Shown one piece after another: positions 9,381-18,084 of a stretch of DNA of 64,000 nt. Below the pieces are notes generated by a model, which saw only the letters and a program-made list of their open reading frames with translations, had not been told where the DNA came from and did not search any database. Position 1 is the stretch's first letter, and the number at the start of each line of letters is the position of its first letter. The DNA is from an uncultured Tateyamaria sp. GTDB lineage: Bacteria; Pseudomonadota; Alphaproteobacteria; Rhodobacterales; Rhodobacteraceae. Made by a program: the position numbers and the translations under genes. The stretch is taken from positions 40,544 through 104,543 of the forward strand of contig NZ_CANMEU010000011.1 of NCBI RefSeq assembly GCF_947497045.1, in the 5' to 3' direction.

Positions 9381-9404
9381 ATTGGGAACTAAAAAGTTCC
9401 TAAT
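9381..9404. promoter_or_regulatory. Palindromic operator 2 between the DM13 and TetR genes
   Basis: 24-bp inverted repeat: ATTGGGAACT (9381-9390), AAAA, AGTTCCTAAT (9395-9404), with one mismatch in the 10-bp arms. It ends 17-26 bp before the TetR start codon, consistent with autorepression. Confidence 0.7.
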
Positions 9405-9430
9405 TCAGAAAATACTCCTATATGGAACGC

Positions 9431-9997
9431 ATGGCACGACCAAGAGAGTTTGACACACATCTAGCGGTAGCCCGCGCAATGGCCGTTTTCTGGGAACACG
9501 GCTATGATGCGACGACGACCGATCAGTTGCTTGAAGGCATGAAGTTGACGCGGGGCAGTCTCTACAAGGCATTCGATGACAAGAAGGCGCTCTTCCTTCG
9601 GGCACTTGATCTTTATGATGCCCAAGAGGTGGGTAAGGCAGTCGAAATTCTGTCTGACCCAAGCGTCGAGGGCAGAGAGCGGATCAGATCGCTGTTCCGG
9701 TCAATCACAGATGCCGTGGATTCCGGAAATCGCATGGGCTGCCTCTTGTGTTCCACGCTTTCCGGGGCGGCGGCGCAAGAGGCCGACATTTCGCCCCGTA
9801 CTTTGGCCTCGGCCGAGAAACTGCATATCGGCTTCGAGACAGCGCTTTGTGACAGTGATGGGGTTGAGTTTCCGACAGAGTATGCTCGGCTGCTGATGGC
9901 GCAATATGTCGGGCTGCGGGTGCTATCCCGCACCGGCATCTCATCGGGTGCCATCCGGGAAAGTGTAGACGCGGTTAACGCCCTGCTACACCGATAG
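9431..9997 (+). CDS. TetR/AcrR-family transcriptional regulator
   Basis: 188 residues (191 if the ATG at 9422 is used). The start MARPREFD is typical of the family. A helix-turn-helix spans roughly residues 8-50 (WEHGYDATTTDQLLEGM, TRGSLYKAF), followed by a ligand-binding half with two cysteines in GCLLCST, which could sense electrophiles or redox state. It is divergent from the DM13 gene and lies beside two related palindromes, so it probably represses itself and DM13. The ligand is unknown. Confidence 0.9.
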   Translation: MARPREFDTHLAVARAMAVFWEHGYDATTTDQLLEGMKLTRGSLYKAFDDKKALFLRALDLYDAQEVGKAVEILSDPSVEGRERIRSLFRSITDAVDSGNRMGCLLCSTLSGAAAQEADISPRTLASAEKLHIGFETALCDSDGVEFPTEYARLLMAQYVGLRVLSRTGISSGAIRESVDAVNALLHR

Positions 9998-10101
9998 GGG
10001 CTGTCTGCCTTCCTGCCCTTACGGGCATTTCCGGGAGGGTCAGGCGTAGAGTATCGCATCTTTTTCCCTGGTGAATTTCCAGCTTTGATCCATGTGGTAA
10101 A

Positions 10102-10138
10102 AGCAAAAAATTGGCGGATGGCCGGGAAACCATCCGCC
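10102..10138 (-). terminator. Rho-independent terminator of the histidine kinase-like gene
   Basis: On the minus strand a perfect 9-bp stem (GGCGGATGG at 10113-10121 with CCATCCGCC at 10130-10138, 8-nt loop) is followed by AATTTTTTGC. It lies about 94 bp beyond the stop codon at 10232 and faces the TetR gene tail to tail. Confidence 0.8.
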
Positions 10139-10231
10139 GTTGTGGCCTGTACAGAAGGCTGGGGGGAAAAACCTTTGCACATTTGGGACATCGTGCTGTG
10201 TACAGGCGGGACGCTGTTGCGATCTGAGTGC

Positions 10232-10903
10232 TCAGATCGGTCTATCGGGTAACATCAAACAAAATTCGGTACCGTTTGGGGAGCTGCGCAGCAAGCGTAT
10301 TCTGCCACCCATTTCACGAGCAAGGCTGACGGCTGTCATCAAGCCAAAGCCAATATTCGCGCCCATCGCCGGTGGGCGGTCAATCCGGGGATATAAGTGG
10401 CCAATGATATGTTCGGGCAGGCCAGGGCCGTCATCCGATATCGAGAAGCAGACGTTACCGCATCCTTGCGACACCCGGATTGTAATTTGACTACCGGTGC
10501 TCGCCCGTATGGCATGCGCGGCATTGACTGTGAGGTTGTAAATGATCCGAAACAGTCTTGTTTTGCTGCACACAAGCCGTGTGCCGGACGAAACCAATAC
10601 GTCCATTTTGGGGTGTCCGGCCCGGTCTTCGTAAACGGGGCCAATCAGGTGGGTGATGTCTTCAAGCATGCCTTCGATATCGCCCCGGTTGAGCCGGGTT
10701 ATCGTTTCAGGTTTCTCAGTTTCGTTAAGATCCGTGTCGCAGATATAGGCGATTTGATCGATGGCCTTGGAGATGCGTTCAGCATGCAGAGCCACTTTTT
10801 CGTCGACATGTTCGCCCAGGCCTTCCGCCGCCAAAGATGCGCTTGCAAGGTACCCCCGAATATCGTGAGCCGCGCTTCGCAGAGTAAGAGTTGGATGTTC
10901 CAA
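10232..10903 (-). CDS. Stand-alone histidine kinase-like ATPase without sensor domain
   Basis: 223 residues. A short dimerisation/phospho-acceptor helix holds His13 (AAHDIRG). The HATPase_c domain shows an N box (NLTVNAAHAI, ~125), G1 (DDGPGLP, ~157) and G2 (GFGLMT, ~185). There is no transmembrane, PAS or receiver domain, so the signal must come from a partner, and no response regulator is adjacent. The start is TTG at 10903 with AGGAGGT six bases upstream. An intrinsic terminator follows, so the gene is monocistronic. Alternatives are a phosphotransferase of the ChpT/HPt-like kind or an anti-sigma-type kinase, but the complete ATP boxes favour a kinase. Confidence 0.82.
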   Translation of the reverse strand: MEHPTLTLRSAAHDIRGYLASASLAAEGLGEHVDEKVALHAERISKAIDQIAYICDTDLNETEKPETITRLNRGDIEGMLEDITHLIGPVYEDRAGHPKMDVLVSSGTRLVCSKTRLFRIIYNLTVNAAHAIRASTGSQITIRVSQGCGNVCFSISDDGPGLPEHIIGHLYPRIDRPPAMGANIGFGLMTAVSLAREMGGRIRLLRSSPNGTEFCLMLPDRPI

Positions 10904-11231
10904 ATCAGACCTCCTGAGTTTTCACTGACAATGTATCAGTGATGGTGACAAATCTAACCGACGCATGATGGGCCGTATTTCAATTTCGGAGGGTGGATTC
11001 TAGAATTTTGCCAATTGCCAAGTTTGCGACAACCGCGCCGCCAAACAACACCCCCATCATCACAGGGCCTTGGCAGAGGCAGGACGCTGCCGTTCTGATT
11101 TACGGCTGTGACCCAATACAGAACAGACTCTGGGGCTTTGTGAGTCTGACGAATGCCCCTTACAATGTTTGACCAAATGACTTCATACATTTAGAACAAA
11201 AGAGGAACATTTGGGAATCAATGTGACGTGC
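10904..11231. other. Intergenic region between divergent genes, with palindrome and LexA box
   Basis: 328 bp. At 10922-10942 there is an inverted repeat TCACTGA-N7-TCAGTGA just upstream of the kinase Shine-Dalgarno, a possible operator. At 11194-11208 is the LexA box of the imuA operon. The middle (about 10950-11180) shows nothing I can support. Confidence 0.55.
11194..11208. promoter_or_regulatory. LexA (SOS) box of the imuA-imuB-dnaE2 operon
   Basis: GAAC-AAAAGAG-GAAC, the reverse complement of the alphaproteobacterial LexA direct repeat GTTC-N7-GTTC. It lies 24 bp before the preferred imuA start. ImuAB-DnaE2 cassettes are standard LexA targets, so site and genes agree. Confidence 0.85.
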
Positions 11232-11909
11232 ATGCAGTCTTTGTCTCTTCAAAAATACAAGTTTGGGCAGTGGCATCAGCGGGCCCCGATCAAGCATACC
11301 TTGTCGGAAATCTTTCCCGAAACGGTGACAGACGCAGCCGCAATTGGGTACATATTGGCGCGCCTGCCCCGCATCAATGCGCCTGTTTTGTGGGTGCAGG
11401 ATCGCGTGTCGTACCGCGAAACGGGGCGGCTCTGTCTTGCAGGGATTGGCATCCAGCGGCCTATTATCGCGGTGCATTTGTCACGTCCGGCCGACGTCCT
11501 GTGGGCATTGGAAGATGGGTTGCGCTGTCGGACACTTGCCGCCGTGATTGGCGAGATATGGGGCGATCCCGCCGCGTTGAACTTTACCGCGACCAAGCGG
11601 TTGGCGATGCGTGCAGAGGCCGCGGATGTACCCTGTTGGCTGGTGCGCCATGCCGCCACACCAAACCTGAGTGCGGCCCGCAACCGCTGGCGGATCGGGT
11701 CCATCCCCTCCACCGCCCACGTCTACGACACCCACGCACCGGGGGAATCGCGCTGGTCGCTCAATCTGTTCCGGTCGCGTCAGGCCAAGCCGGGCAAGTG
11801 GACGGTGACATATGACCGGACGGCGGATCGTCTCGATCACATTACCCCACTTCGCGATGGAGCGATGGCAGCGCGTGATGGAACGACAAGGCAACGCGCC
11901 ACAGGATGA
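11232..11909 (+). CDS. imuA: ImuA, SOS mutagenesis accessory protein
   Basis: 225 residues, RecA-like in part, belonging to the ImuA family that acts with ImuB and DnaE2 in error-prone bypass of DNA lesions. Identity rests on the cassette order and on family-like segments such as RPIIAVHLSRPADVLWALED and RLAMRAEAADVPCWLVRH. I chose ATG 11232; a TTG at 11211 is possible but sits almost on the LexA box. The gene overlaps imuB by 98 bp, so translation is probably coupled. Confidence 0.85.
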   Translation: MQSLSLQKYKFGQWHQRAPIKHTLSEIFPETVTDAAAIGYILARLPRINAPVLWVQDRVSYRETGRLCLAGIGIQRPIIAVHLSRPADVLWALEDGLRCRTLAAVIGEIWGDPAALNFTATKRLAMRAEAADVPCWLVRHAATPNLSAARNRWRIGSIPSTAHVYDTHAPGESRWSLNLFRSRQAKPGKWTVTYDRTADRLDHITPLRDGAMAARDGTTRQRATG

Positions 11910-13344
11910 TATTCCGTTGGTGCTGGCCAGTGAAGGGCATCATGGCCCGGTGATCCACGCCTCCAATCGTATCGCGCGGGGGATGGGCATTCTGCCGGGG
12001 TCACGCGTTGTGGATATGCGCGCGATTTGCCCCGAATTGCAGGTGGAATATGCAGATCAGGCCGGTGACCGGGCCGCATTGGATCGTTTGGTCCTGTGGG
12101 CGCGGCGCTGGTGCCCTTGGACGGTGCGTGATGGCGACAATGGGATGATTTTGGACACAAGCGGCTCCGATCATCTGCTTGGCGGCGAAGCTGCGATGCT
12201 GATCGAGATGGAGACCCAATTGTCCTTGCTTGGCCTGACATCACAACTGGCCGTTGCCCCGACATGGGGAAGCGCCTGGGCGTTGGCAAGATTTGGGCCT
12301 GTGCGCTCAATCTGCATGGCCGATGAAATTCCCCACAAACTTGGGCCCTTGCCTGTCGCTGGATTGCGTCTGGACGGTGACACTTTGCTGCTGTTGCAAC
12401 GGTTGGGGCTTAAAACCATCGGGGCATTGATGGATGTGCCGCGCCTGTCGCTGACACGGCGCTTTGTGAAAGCGGCCCTCGCCTCCAACCCGCTGATGCG
12501 GCTGGATCAGGCTTTTGGACGGTTGGCCGAACCTGTTGCTAGCGTCGATGCAAAGCCGCGGTTCATGGTCCAAAGCCGCTTGGCAGAGCCTGTTTTTGAC
12601 CCGACACCCTATCTGCCCCAGTTGTGCGAAGACCTGTGTGATGCGTTGCAGCACGCAAGCATGGGGTGTCGCAGGCTGCATTTGACGGTGTACCGCACGG
12701 ATGGCGATGTCAGCCATGTCGACATTGCCATGTCTGCCAGTACACAGGACCCCATCCACCTGCACAGCCTGTTTCGTGACAAGGTCGAGCGTATCAACCC
12801 CGGTTTCGGTTTTGATCTGATCACATTGGCCGCAGGCGGCGTGGAACCGATGCACGTTGTCCAAAAGCGTTTGGATGGCGATGTTGAGGATGGTCTGGAC
12901 CTCAGCTTGCTTGTGGATCGGCTGACGGCAAAGTTCGGCACACAGGCTGTGTCGCGCCCTACCTTGCGTGCCAGCCACGTACCGGAACGTGCCGAGGGGC
13001 GTGTCGCCGCCCTGTCCACCCCCCCTCAACCGGTTGAGGCTGCGTCCCACAACCGCCCCATCCGTCTGCTGGACATCCCCGAAGAAGTGCGTGTGCTTTA
13101 TGCGGTGCCAGAAGGCCCACCGGCACAGTTTGTCTGGCGCAAGCAAACCCATCGCGTCACCCGCTATGCGGGGCCGGAACGGATCGCCCCCGAATGGTGG
13201 AGAGACCGCCCCGGCACCCGGCTGCGTGATTATTTCAAGGTCGAGGATCAGACAGGCCGCCGCATCTGGCTCTACCGCGAGGGTCTGCATGATGATGGGC
13301 GCGGCGGGGATCCACGCTGGTTCGTGCATGGGATGTTCGCCTGA
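11812..13344 (+). CDS. imuB: ImuB, Y-family polymerase-like protein
   Basis: 510 residues. The N-terminal ~350 resemble the fingers/palm/little finger of Y-family polymerases (RRIVSITLPHFAMERW, later a DTSGSDHLLGGE segment), but in this family the metal-binding acidic triad is degraded and the protein acts as an adaptor linking DnaE2 to the beta clamp. The C-terminal region carries the ImuB extension (VRVLYAVPEGPPAQFVWR, and RIAPEWWRD). The stop overlaps the dnaE2 start (TGATG), so translational coupling is likely. It is LexA-controlled with imuA. Confidence 0.92.
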   Translation: MTGRRIVSITLPHFAMERWQRVMERQGNAPQDDIPLVLASEGHHGPVIHASNRIARGMGILPGSRVVDMRAICPELQVEYADQAGDRAALDRLVLWARRWCPWTVRDGDNGMILDTSGSDHLLGGEAAMLIEMETQLSLLGLTSQLAVAPTWGSAWALARFGPVRSICMADEIPHKLGPLPVAGLRLDGDTLLLLQRLGLKTIGALMDVPRLSLTRRFVKAALASNPLMRLDQAFGRLAEPVASVDAKPRFMVQSRLAEPVFDPTPYLPQLCEDLCDALQHASMGCRRLHLTVYRTDGDVSHVDIAMSASTQDPIHLHSLFRDKVERINPGFGFDLITLAAGGVEPMHVVQKRLDGDVEDGLDLSLLVDRLTAKFGTQAVSRPTLRASHVPERAEGRVAALSTPPQPVEAASHNRPIRLLDIPEEVRVLYAVPEGPPAQFVWRKQTHRVTRYAGPERIAPEWWRDRPGTRLRDYFKVEDQTGRRIWLYREGLHDDGRGGDPRWFVHGMFA

Positions 13345-16300
13345 TGCCCGAAATGGACAACCAGCGCCCAAGGCGCACAATCGAGGATGAAGGGTTCACC
13401 CGCAACAGACCAAGCGCTTTTGTGGAGCTTGGCGTCACCACATGCTTTTCCTTTTTGCGCGGGGCCTCGGATGCCGTGGATCTGGCCACAACCGCAAATG
13501 CGTTGGGATATGACAAACTGGGTTGTGCGGACCTGAACACAATGGCGGGCGTGGTCCGCTTGCATGCCGAGGCCCATAAGGCCGAGATCACCCCCGTGAT
13601 TGGCTGCCGCCTGGAGCTGGTGACGGGGGAGATGTTCCTCGCATATCCGCGTGACCGGGCGGCGTATGGGCGGCTGTGTACCTTGCTGTCCAAAGCCAAG
13701 ATGCAGGCGGCTGATGGGTCATGGCAGCTTAAGGGGGCCTGTGACCTCACATTGGATAATCTGGCACAGCACAGTGCGGGTGTGCAACTGATCGCCATAC
13801 CCGGTTTGGATGTTGATCATTTTGGCGCGGGCCTGCGCCGTCTGATCCGCGCCCTGCCGACCCTCAAGCACATTGCTGCAAGTTACCTTTATCGCGGCGA
13901 TGATCGCGCACGCATCAACTGCCTTGATGCGTTGGCCAAGAGCCATGGGTTGTCCATTCTGGCGACCAATGACGTGCACTATCACGCCCCCGGGCAGCGC
14001 CCTTTGCAGGACGTGATGACATGTATCCTGCACAAAACCACAATCCAGAAGGCAGGCTTTCTGCTGGATGCCAATGCGGAACGGCACCTGAAATCCCCCG
14101 CGCAGATGAAGGCGCTGTTTTCAGAGTGGCCGCATGCCATTCACGCAACGCGGATCGTCGCGGATGCCTGCACGTTCAGCCTGCTGGAACTGTCTTACGA
14201 ATACCCGCAGGAAACTGTGCCCAATGGGCGCACCCCACAGGAATATCTGGACGAACAGACATGGAAAGGGGCGGCATGGCGCTATCCGGATGGCATACCC
14301 GATGCCATAACGGCGACCTTGCGCAAAGAACTGGCGCTGATCGCCAAGCTTGATATTGCCAAGTATTTTCTGACGATCCAGAACATCGTCAATTTCGCCC
14401 GCCACGATTGCACCCCCCCGATCCTGTGCCAGGGCCGCGGATCAGCCGCGAACTCCGCCGTCTGTTACGTTCTGGGCATCACGGCCGTTGATCCGGCGAC
14501 AAACGATCTGCTGTTTGAACGCTTCATCAGTGAAGAACGCAAAGAGCCCCCTGATATCGACGTCGATTTCGAACATGAGCGGCGTGAGGAGGTCATCCAG
14601 CATATCTATGAAAAATACGGGCGTGATCGCGCAGCCTTGTGCGCCACGGTGATCCACTATCGCCCTCGTATGGCCGTGCGTGAAGTGGGCAAGGTCATGG
14701 GGCTGTCCGAAGACATCACCACCGCCTTGTCCAAAACCATCTGGGGATCATGGGGGCGTGAGGTGGGTGCGCGCGAGGCGGCAGAGGCGGGCATTGACCT
14801 GAATGATCCACTGATGGCGCGCACGATCAAGCTGGCCGATCAGATGATTGGCATGCCACGCCATTTGGGCCAGCATGTTGGCGGGTTCATCCTGACGCAA
14901 AAGAAGCTGACCGAAACTGTCCCCATTGGAAACGGCGCAATGCCCGAGCGCAGTTTCATCGAATGGGACAAGGACGACATCGACGAATTGCGCATCCTCA
15001 AGGTAGATGTGCTTGCCCTTGGAATGCTGACCTGCATCCGCAAAGCCTTCGATATGATTGCAGCCCATCACGGACCGAAATTCACATTGGCAAGCATTCC
15101 GCAGGACGACACGCCGACTTATGACATGCTGTGTAAAGGCGACAGTCTGGGGGTGTTTCAGGTCGAAAGCCGCGCGCAGATGAACATGCTGCCCCGCCTC
15201 AAGCCGCGCGAATTCTATGATCTGGTCATTCAGGTTGCCATCGTCCGGCCCGGCCCAATTCAGGGCGATATGGTGCACCCTTATTTGCGCAGGCGCAGCG
15301 GGAAAGAGGCCGAAGAGTACCCCTCACCTGCCGCCCCCCATGATCCGGATGAGCTGAGGAACGTGCTCAAGCGGACCAAGGGCGTGCCGATCTTTCAGGA
15401 ACAGGCGATGAAAGTTGCTATGGTTGCCGCCGAATTTTCCCCTGACGAGGCCAACCAGCTGCGCAAAGCCATGGCGACATTCCGGTCACGCGGCACCATT
15501 GGCGCATTGGAGGAAAAGATGGTCGGGCGCATGATCCGGCGCGGCTATGACCCGGAATTTGCGAACCGCTGCTTTCATCAGATCAAAGGGTTCGGGGATT
15601 ACGGTTTCCCTGAAAGCCACGCGGCCAGCTTTGCGCATCTTGTGTACGTGTCAAGCTGGATCAAATGTCATTATCCGGATGTGTTCTGTGCGGCTTTGCT
15701 GAACGCGCAGCCTATGGGGTTCTATGCGCCCGCCCAGATTGTGCGTGATGCCCGTGAACATGGCGTCACAGTGCGTGCGCCAGATGTGAACTACAGCGAT
15801 TGGGACACCACGCTGGAACCCGTCGCGCCAGGGGTCTTTGCAGTGCGCTTGGGGCTGCGCCAGATTGATGGCGTGCGGCAGGACATGGCGCACCGGATCA
15901 TGGAGGCGCGGCTGACCCCCTATACCGATCTGGCAGACCTGAAAAAGCGTGCTCGTCTTGATGTCGGCACCTTGCGCAAACTGGCGGCGGCGGATGCCGT
16001 GCGCTCCATGGATCTGGATCGGCGGCAGGCGCTTTGGGATGCCCGTGCGTTGCGGGATGCGCCGGCATTGCCCCTATTTCAGGAAAACAGGGATGAGGGG
16101 CGCGAAGTGCAGTTTAACCTGCCGCAGATGCCCATGTGTGAACATGTCATTGCGGATTATCAAACCACACGGCTGTCCTTGAAAAAGCATCCAATGTCGT
16201 TTCTGCGTACAAGCATGACACGGCAGGGCTATCGCTCGACCGGGGCTCTCAATACGATGCGCAATGGCCAGTTGATCAAGCTGGCTGGGATTGTACTGAT

Positions 16301-16646
16301 CCGCCAGCGCCCCGGCAGCGCCAAGGGGGTCTGCTTTATTACGCTTGAGGACGAGGTCGGCGTTGCCAATCTGGTCGTCTGGCCAAAAGTGATGGAGGCG
16401 TTTCGCAAGGTCATCATGCGCGCGCGGATCATTGATGTCACAGGTATGGTGCAGCGCAGCGATGATGTCATCCATGTTGTGGCCCATCATCTGTCCGATC
16501 GCAGCGATGCGCTTGATCGGTTGGCAAATGATGTGATGACCCCTCCGCTTGCCCGCGCCGATGAAGTCAGGAAAGCCCTCCCCAACGGCACCCACGGCCA
16601 TCCGCGCAATGTGCGCGTCATCCCGAAATCGCGGGACTTTCATTAG
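13344..16646 (+). CDS. dnaE2: DnaE2, error-prone C-family DNA polymerase III alpha subunit
   Basis: 1,100 residues, the usual length. An N-terminal PHP domain opens FVELGVTTCFSFLRGAS. The polymerase core carries the catalytic aspartates in PDIDVDF and LKVDVLALGML. A C-terminal OB-fold segment runs around LAGIVLIRQRPGSAKGVCFI. The protein catalyses translesion synthesis together with ImuA and ImuB during the SOS response. Its last 29 bp overlap the 3' end of the oppositely oriented udgX-type gene. Confidence 0.97.
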   Translation: MPEMDNQRPRRTIEDEGFTRNRPSAFVELGVTTCFSFLRGASDAVDLATTANALGYDKLGCADLNTMAGVVRLHAEAHKAEITPVIGCRLELVTGEMFLAYPRDRAAYGRLCTLLSKAKMQAADGSWQLKGACDLTLDNLAQHSAGVQLIAIPGLDVDHFGAGLRRLIRALPTLKHIAASYLYRGDDRARINCLDALAKSHGLSILATNDVHYHAPGQRPLQDVMTCILHKTTIQKAGFLLDANAERHLKSPAQMKALFSEWPHAIHATRIVADACTFSLLELSYEYPQETVPNGRTPQEYLDEQTWKGAAWRYPDGIPDAITATLRKELALIAKLDIAKYFLTIQNIVNFARHDCTPPILCQGRGSAANSAVCYVLGITAVDPATNDLLFERFISEERKEPPDIDVDFEHERREEVIQHIYEKYGRDRAALCATVIHYRPRMAVREVGKVMGLSEDITTALSKTIWGSWGREVGAREAAEAGIDLNDPLMARTIKLADQMIGMPRHLGQHVGGFILTQKKLTETVPIGNGAMPERSFIEWDKDDIDELRILKVDVLALGMLTCIRKAFDMIAAHHGPKFTLASIPQDDTPTYDMLCKGDSLGVFQVESRAQMNMLPRLKPREFYDLVIQVAIVRPGPIQGDMVHPYLRRRSGKEAEEYPSPAAPHDPDELRNVLKRTKGVPIFQEQAMKVAMVAAEFSPDEANQLRKAMATFRSRGTIGALEEKMVGRMIRRGYDPEFANRCFHQIKGFGDYGFPESHAASFAHLVYVSSWIKCHYPDVFCAALLNAQPMGFYAPAQIVRDAREHGVTVRAPDVNYSDWDTTLEPVAPGVFAVRLGLRQIDGVRQDMAHRIMEARLTPYTDLADLKKRARLDVGTLRKLAAADAVRSMDLDRRQALWDARALRDAPALPLFQENRDEGREVQFNLPQMPMCEHVIADYQTTRLSLKKHPMSFLRTSMTRQGYRSTGALNTMRNGQLIKLAGIVLIRQRPGSAKGVCFITLEDEVGVANLVVWPKVMEAFRKVIMRARIIDVTGMVQRSDDVIHVVAHHLSDRSDALDRLANDVMTPPLARADEVRKALPNGTHGHPRNVRVIPKSRDFH

Positions 16647-18084
16647 AGGACACGGCACCGCCCGAGACGATCCGGCCCGCCAGCCCGAGATCCGCTTGAA
16701 AATCGTGCATGGCTGTTTGGGCAACCTCGGTCGGTTGTGCGCGCAGGATATAGGCAGGGTGAAATGTGATCAGCACTTTGCCCCCATGCAGCCCATCCTC
16801 GATCCTGCCGCGCCTGTTCACAATCGCTTGCCCGGACCCGGTTGTTGCCAACGCCGCCGTTGCGCCCATCGCGACGATCAGTTTGGGGGCAACCTGTTTG
16901 ATCTCTGCGCTCAGCCACCATGCGCACCGGTCGATTTCAGATCGTGAGGGCCGCTGATGGATGCGCCTTTTGCCACGCGCCGTGAACTTGAAATGCTTGA
17001 CTGCATTGGTGAGGTAAAGCGCCTCGTGCGTCAGACCTGCATGGGCCGCGGCCTGGTCGAAAAGCTGCCCGGCCGGTCCGATAAAGGGACGCCCGGCCAG
17101 ATCCTCCTGATCGCCCGGTTGTTCCCCGACAATCATCAGGTCCGCATCCGCCGGGCCGCTGCCGGGCACCGCCTGGGTCGCCCTCTTGTGAAGATCGCAG
17201 CGTGTGCAGCCCTCAAGCGCGTCGCGTATGGCGCAGGCGGACCCAGTCCATTCAGAGACATTGCGCATCTGCATGGCTTGCGCTCCGGCGGCGTGCGCGG
17301 GTGGCAGGGTCGGGGCGGCCTCTGCCATGGCGCGTGCACGGGCAGGTGCCGTGGCGATCAGTTCGGGAATGGCGACCGCCTCGGGCATGTTTTTCCAGTA
17401 TTTCTTGGGCATTTCCGACTGCATCGCCACCACTTTCAGCCGGGCGGGGTTAAAGATGTTGCGGAAATAGGTGACCCACAGCTCTTCGTGGGCATCATCG
17501 GGTAGGTCGGGGGCGTCGGTGCCGTCCTCCAGCCGCAACAGGCCATTTTCGAAATGGGCGCTGACATCAGGGGTCAGGATACGCCAATCCATATCGCCAA
17601 AGCGGCGGCAAAAGAACTGCGCGGTCGGCTCAACTGTGTGATGGGTCGGTTCAAACCACGCGGCAAAGGATCGCCGCGGCGCTATCGGGTCCCCGATCTC
17701 GCGAAATCGGACAAAGGCTTTCATCTTGTGCTGACAGCGGTGCACGCCTTTTTCCAGGCTGCGCAGCTTTGCAACTTCGGCGTCCCCCCGATCAGACATC
17801 AGCCAAGGCGCGCTTTGGACCCGCCACAGCAGTGCATAGAGCCGCGCAAAGCGCTGAGGGTCGGAATGCCAGACCACGCTGTTGGCCAATGCCACAAAGC
17901 TGCGCGGCACGGTGATGTCGCTGCGATTCCGAACTGGTGTGGGTGGGTTCGCAAACAACTCGGGCGGGGTATCATTGTCGCCCCAAATGACGTCGCTGGG
18001 CGGCACCTGTTCCCCCAACAACGCGCGCGCCGCATCGCGCCACGCCAACGCAGTGCCGATTTTGGGCAAAGCGACGTGTCGCAT
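16618..18084 (-). CDS. DUF4130-UdgX fusion: uracil-DNA glycosylase/binding protein (TIGR03915 + TIGR03914 type)
   Basis: 488 residues in two parts. Residues 1-~255 form the DUF4130/TIGR03915 region starting MRHVALPKIG. Residues ~285-470 form a family 4-like uracil-DNA glycosylase with CTRC cysteines (likely part of an Fe-S site), GEQPGDQED, and the UdgX hallmark KRRIHQ near residue 376. In UdgX this histidine forms a covalent link with uracil-excised DNA. The motif FHPAYILR follows. The start at 18084 overlaps the upstream stop (TAATG), giving a two-gene operon with the radical SAM gene. An earlier in-frame ATG at 18165 lies inside that gene and is unlikely. Confidence 0.93.
   Translation of the reverse strand: MRHVALPKIGTALAWRDAARALLGEQVPPSDVIWGDNDTPPELFANPPTPVRNRSDITVPRSFVALANSVVWHSDPQRFARLYALLWRVQSAPWLMSDRGDAEVAKLRSLEKGVHRCQHKMKAFVRFREIGDPIAPRRSFAAWFEPTHHTVEPTAQFFCRRFGDMDWRILTPDVSAHFENGLLRLEDGTDAPDLPDDAHEELWVTYFRNIFNPARLKVVAMQSEMPKKYWKNMPEAVAIPELIATAPARARAMAEAAPTLPPAHAAGAQAMQMRNVSEWTGSACAIRDALEGCTRCDLHKRATQAVPGSGPADADLMIVGEQPGDQEDLAGRPFIGPAGQLFDQAAAHAGLTHEALYLTNAVKHFKFTARGKRRIHQRPSRSEIDRCAWWLSAEIKQVAPKLIVAMGATAALATTGSGQAIVNRRGRIEDGLHGGKVLITFHPAYILRAQPTEVAQTAMHDFQADLGLAGRIVSGGAVSSNESPAISG

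Noticed and set aside
12307..13380. 357-codon minus-strand frame inside imuB
   Set aside because: Antisense shadow of a well-supported gene in an operon with matching overlaps.
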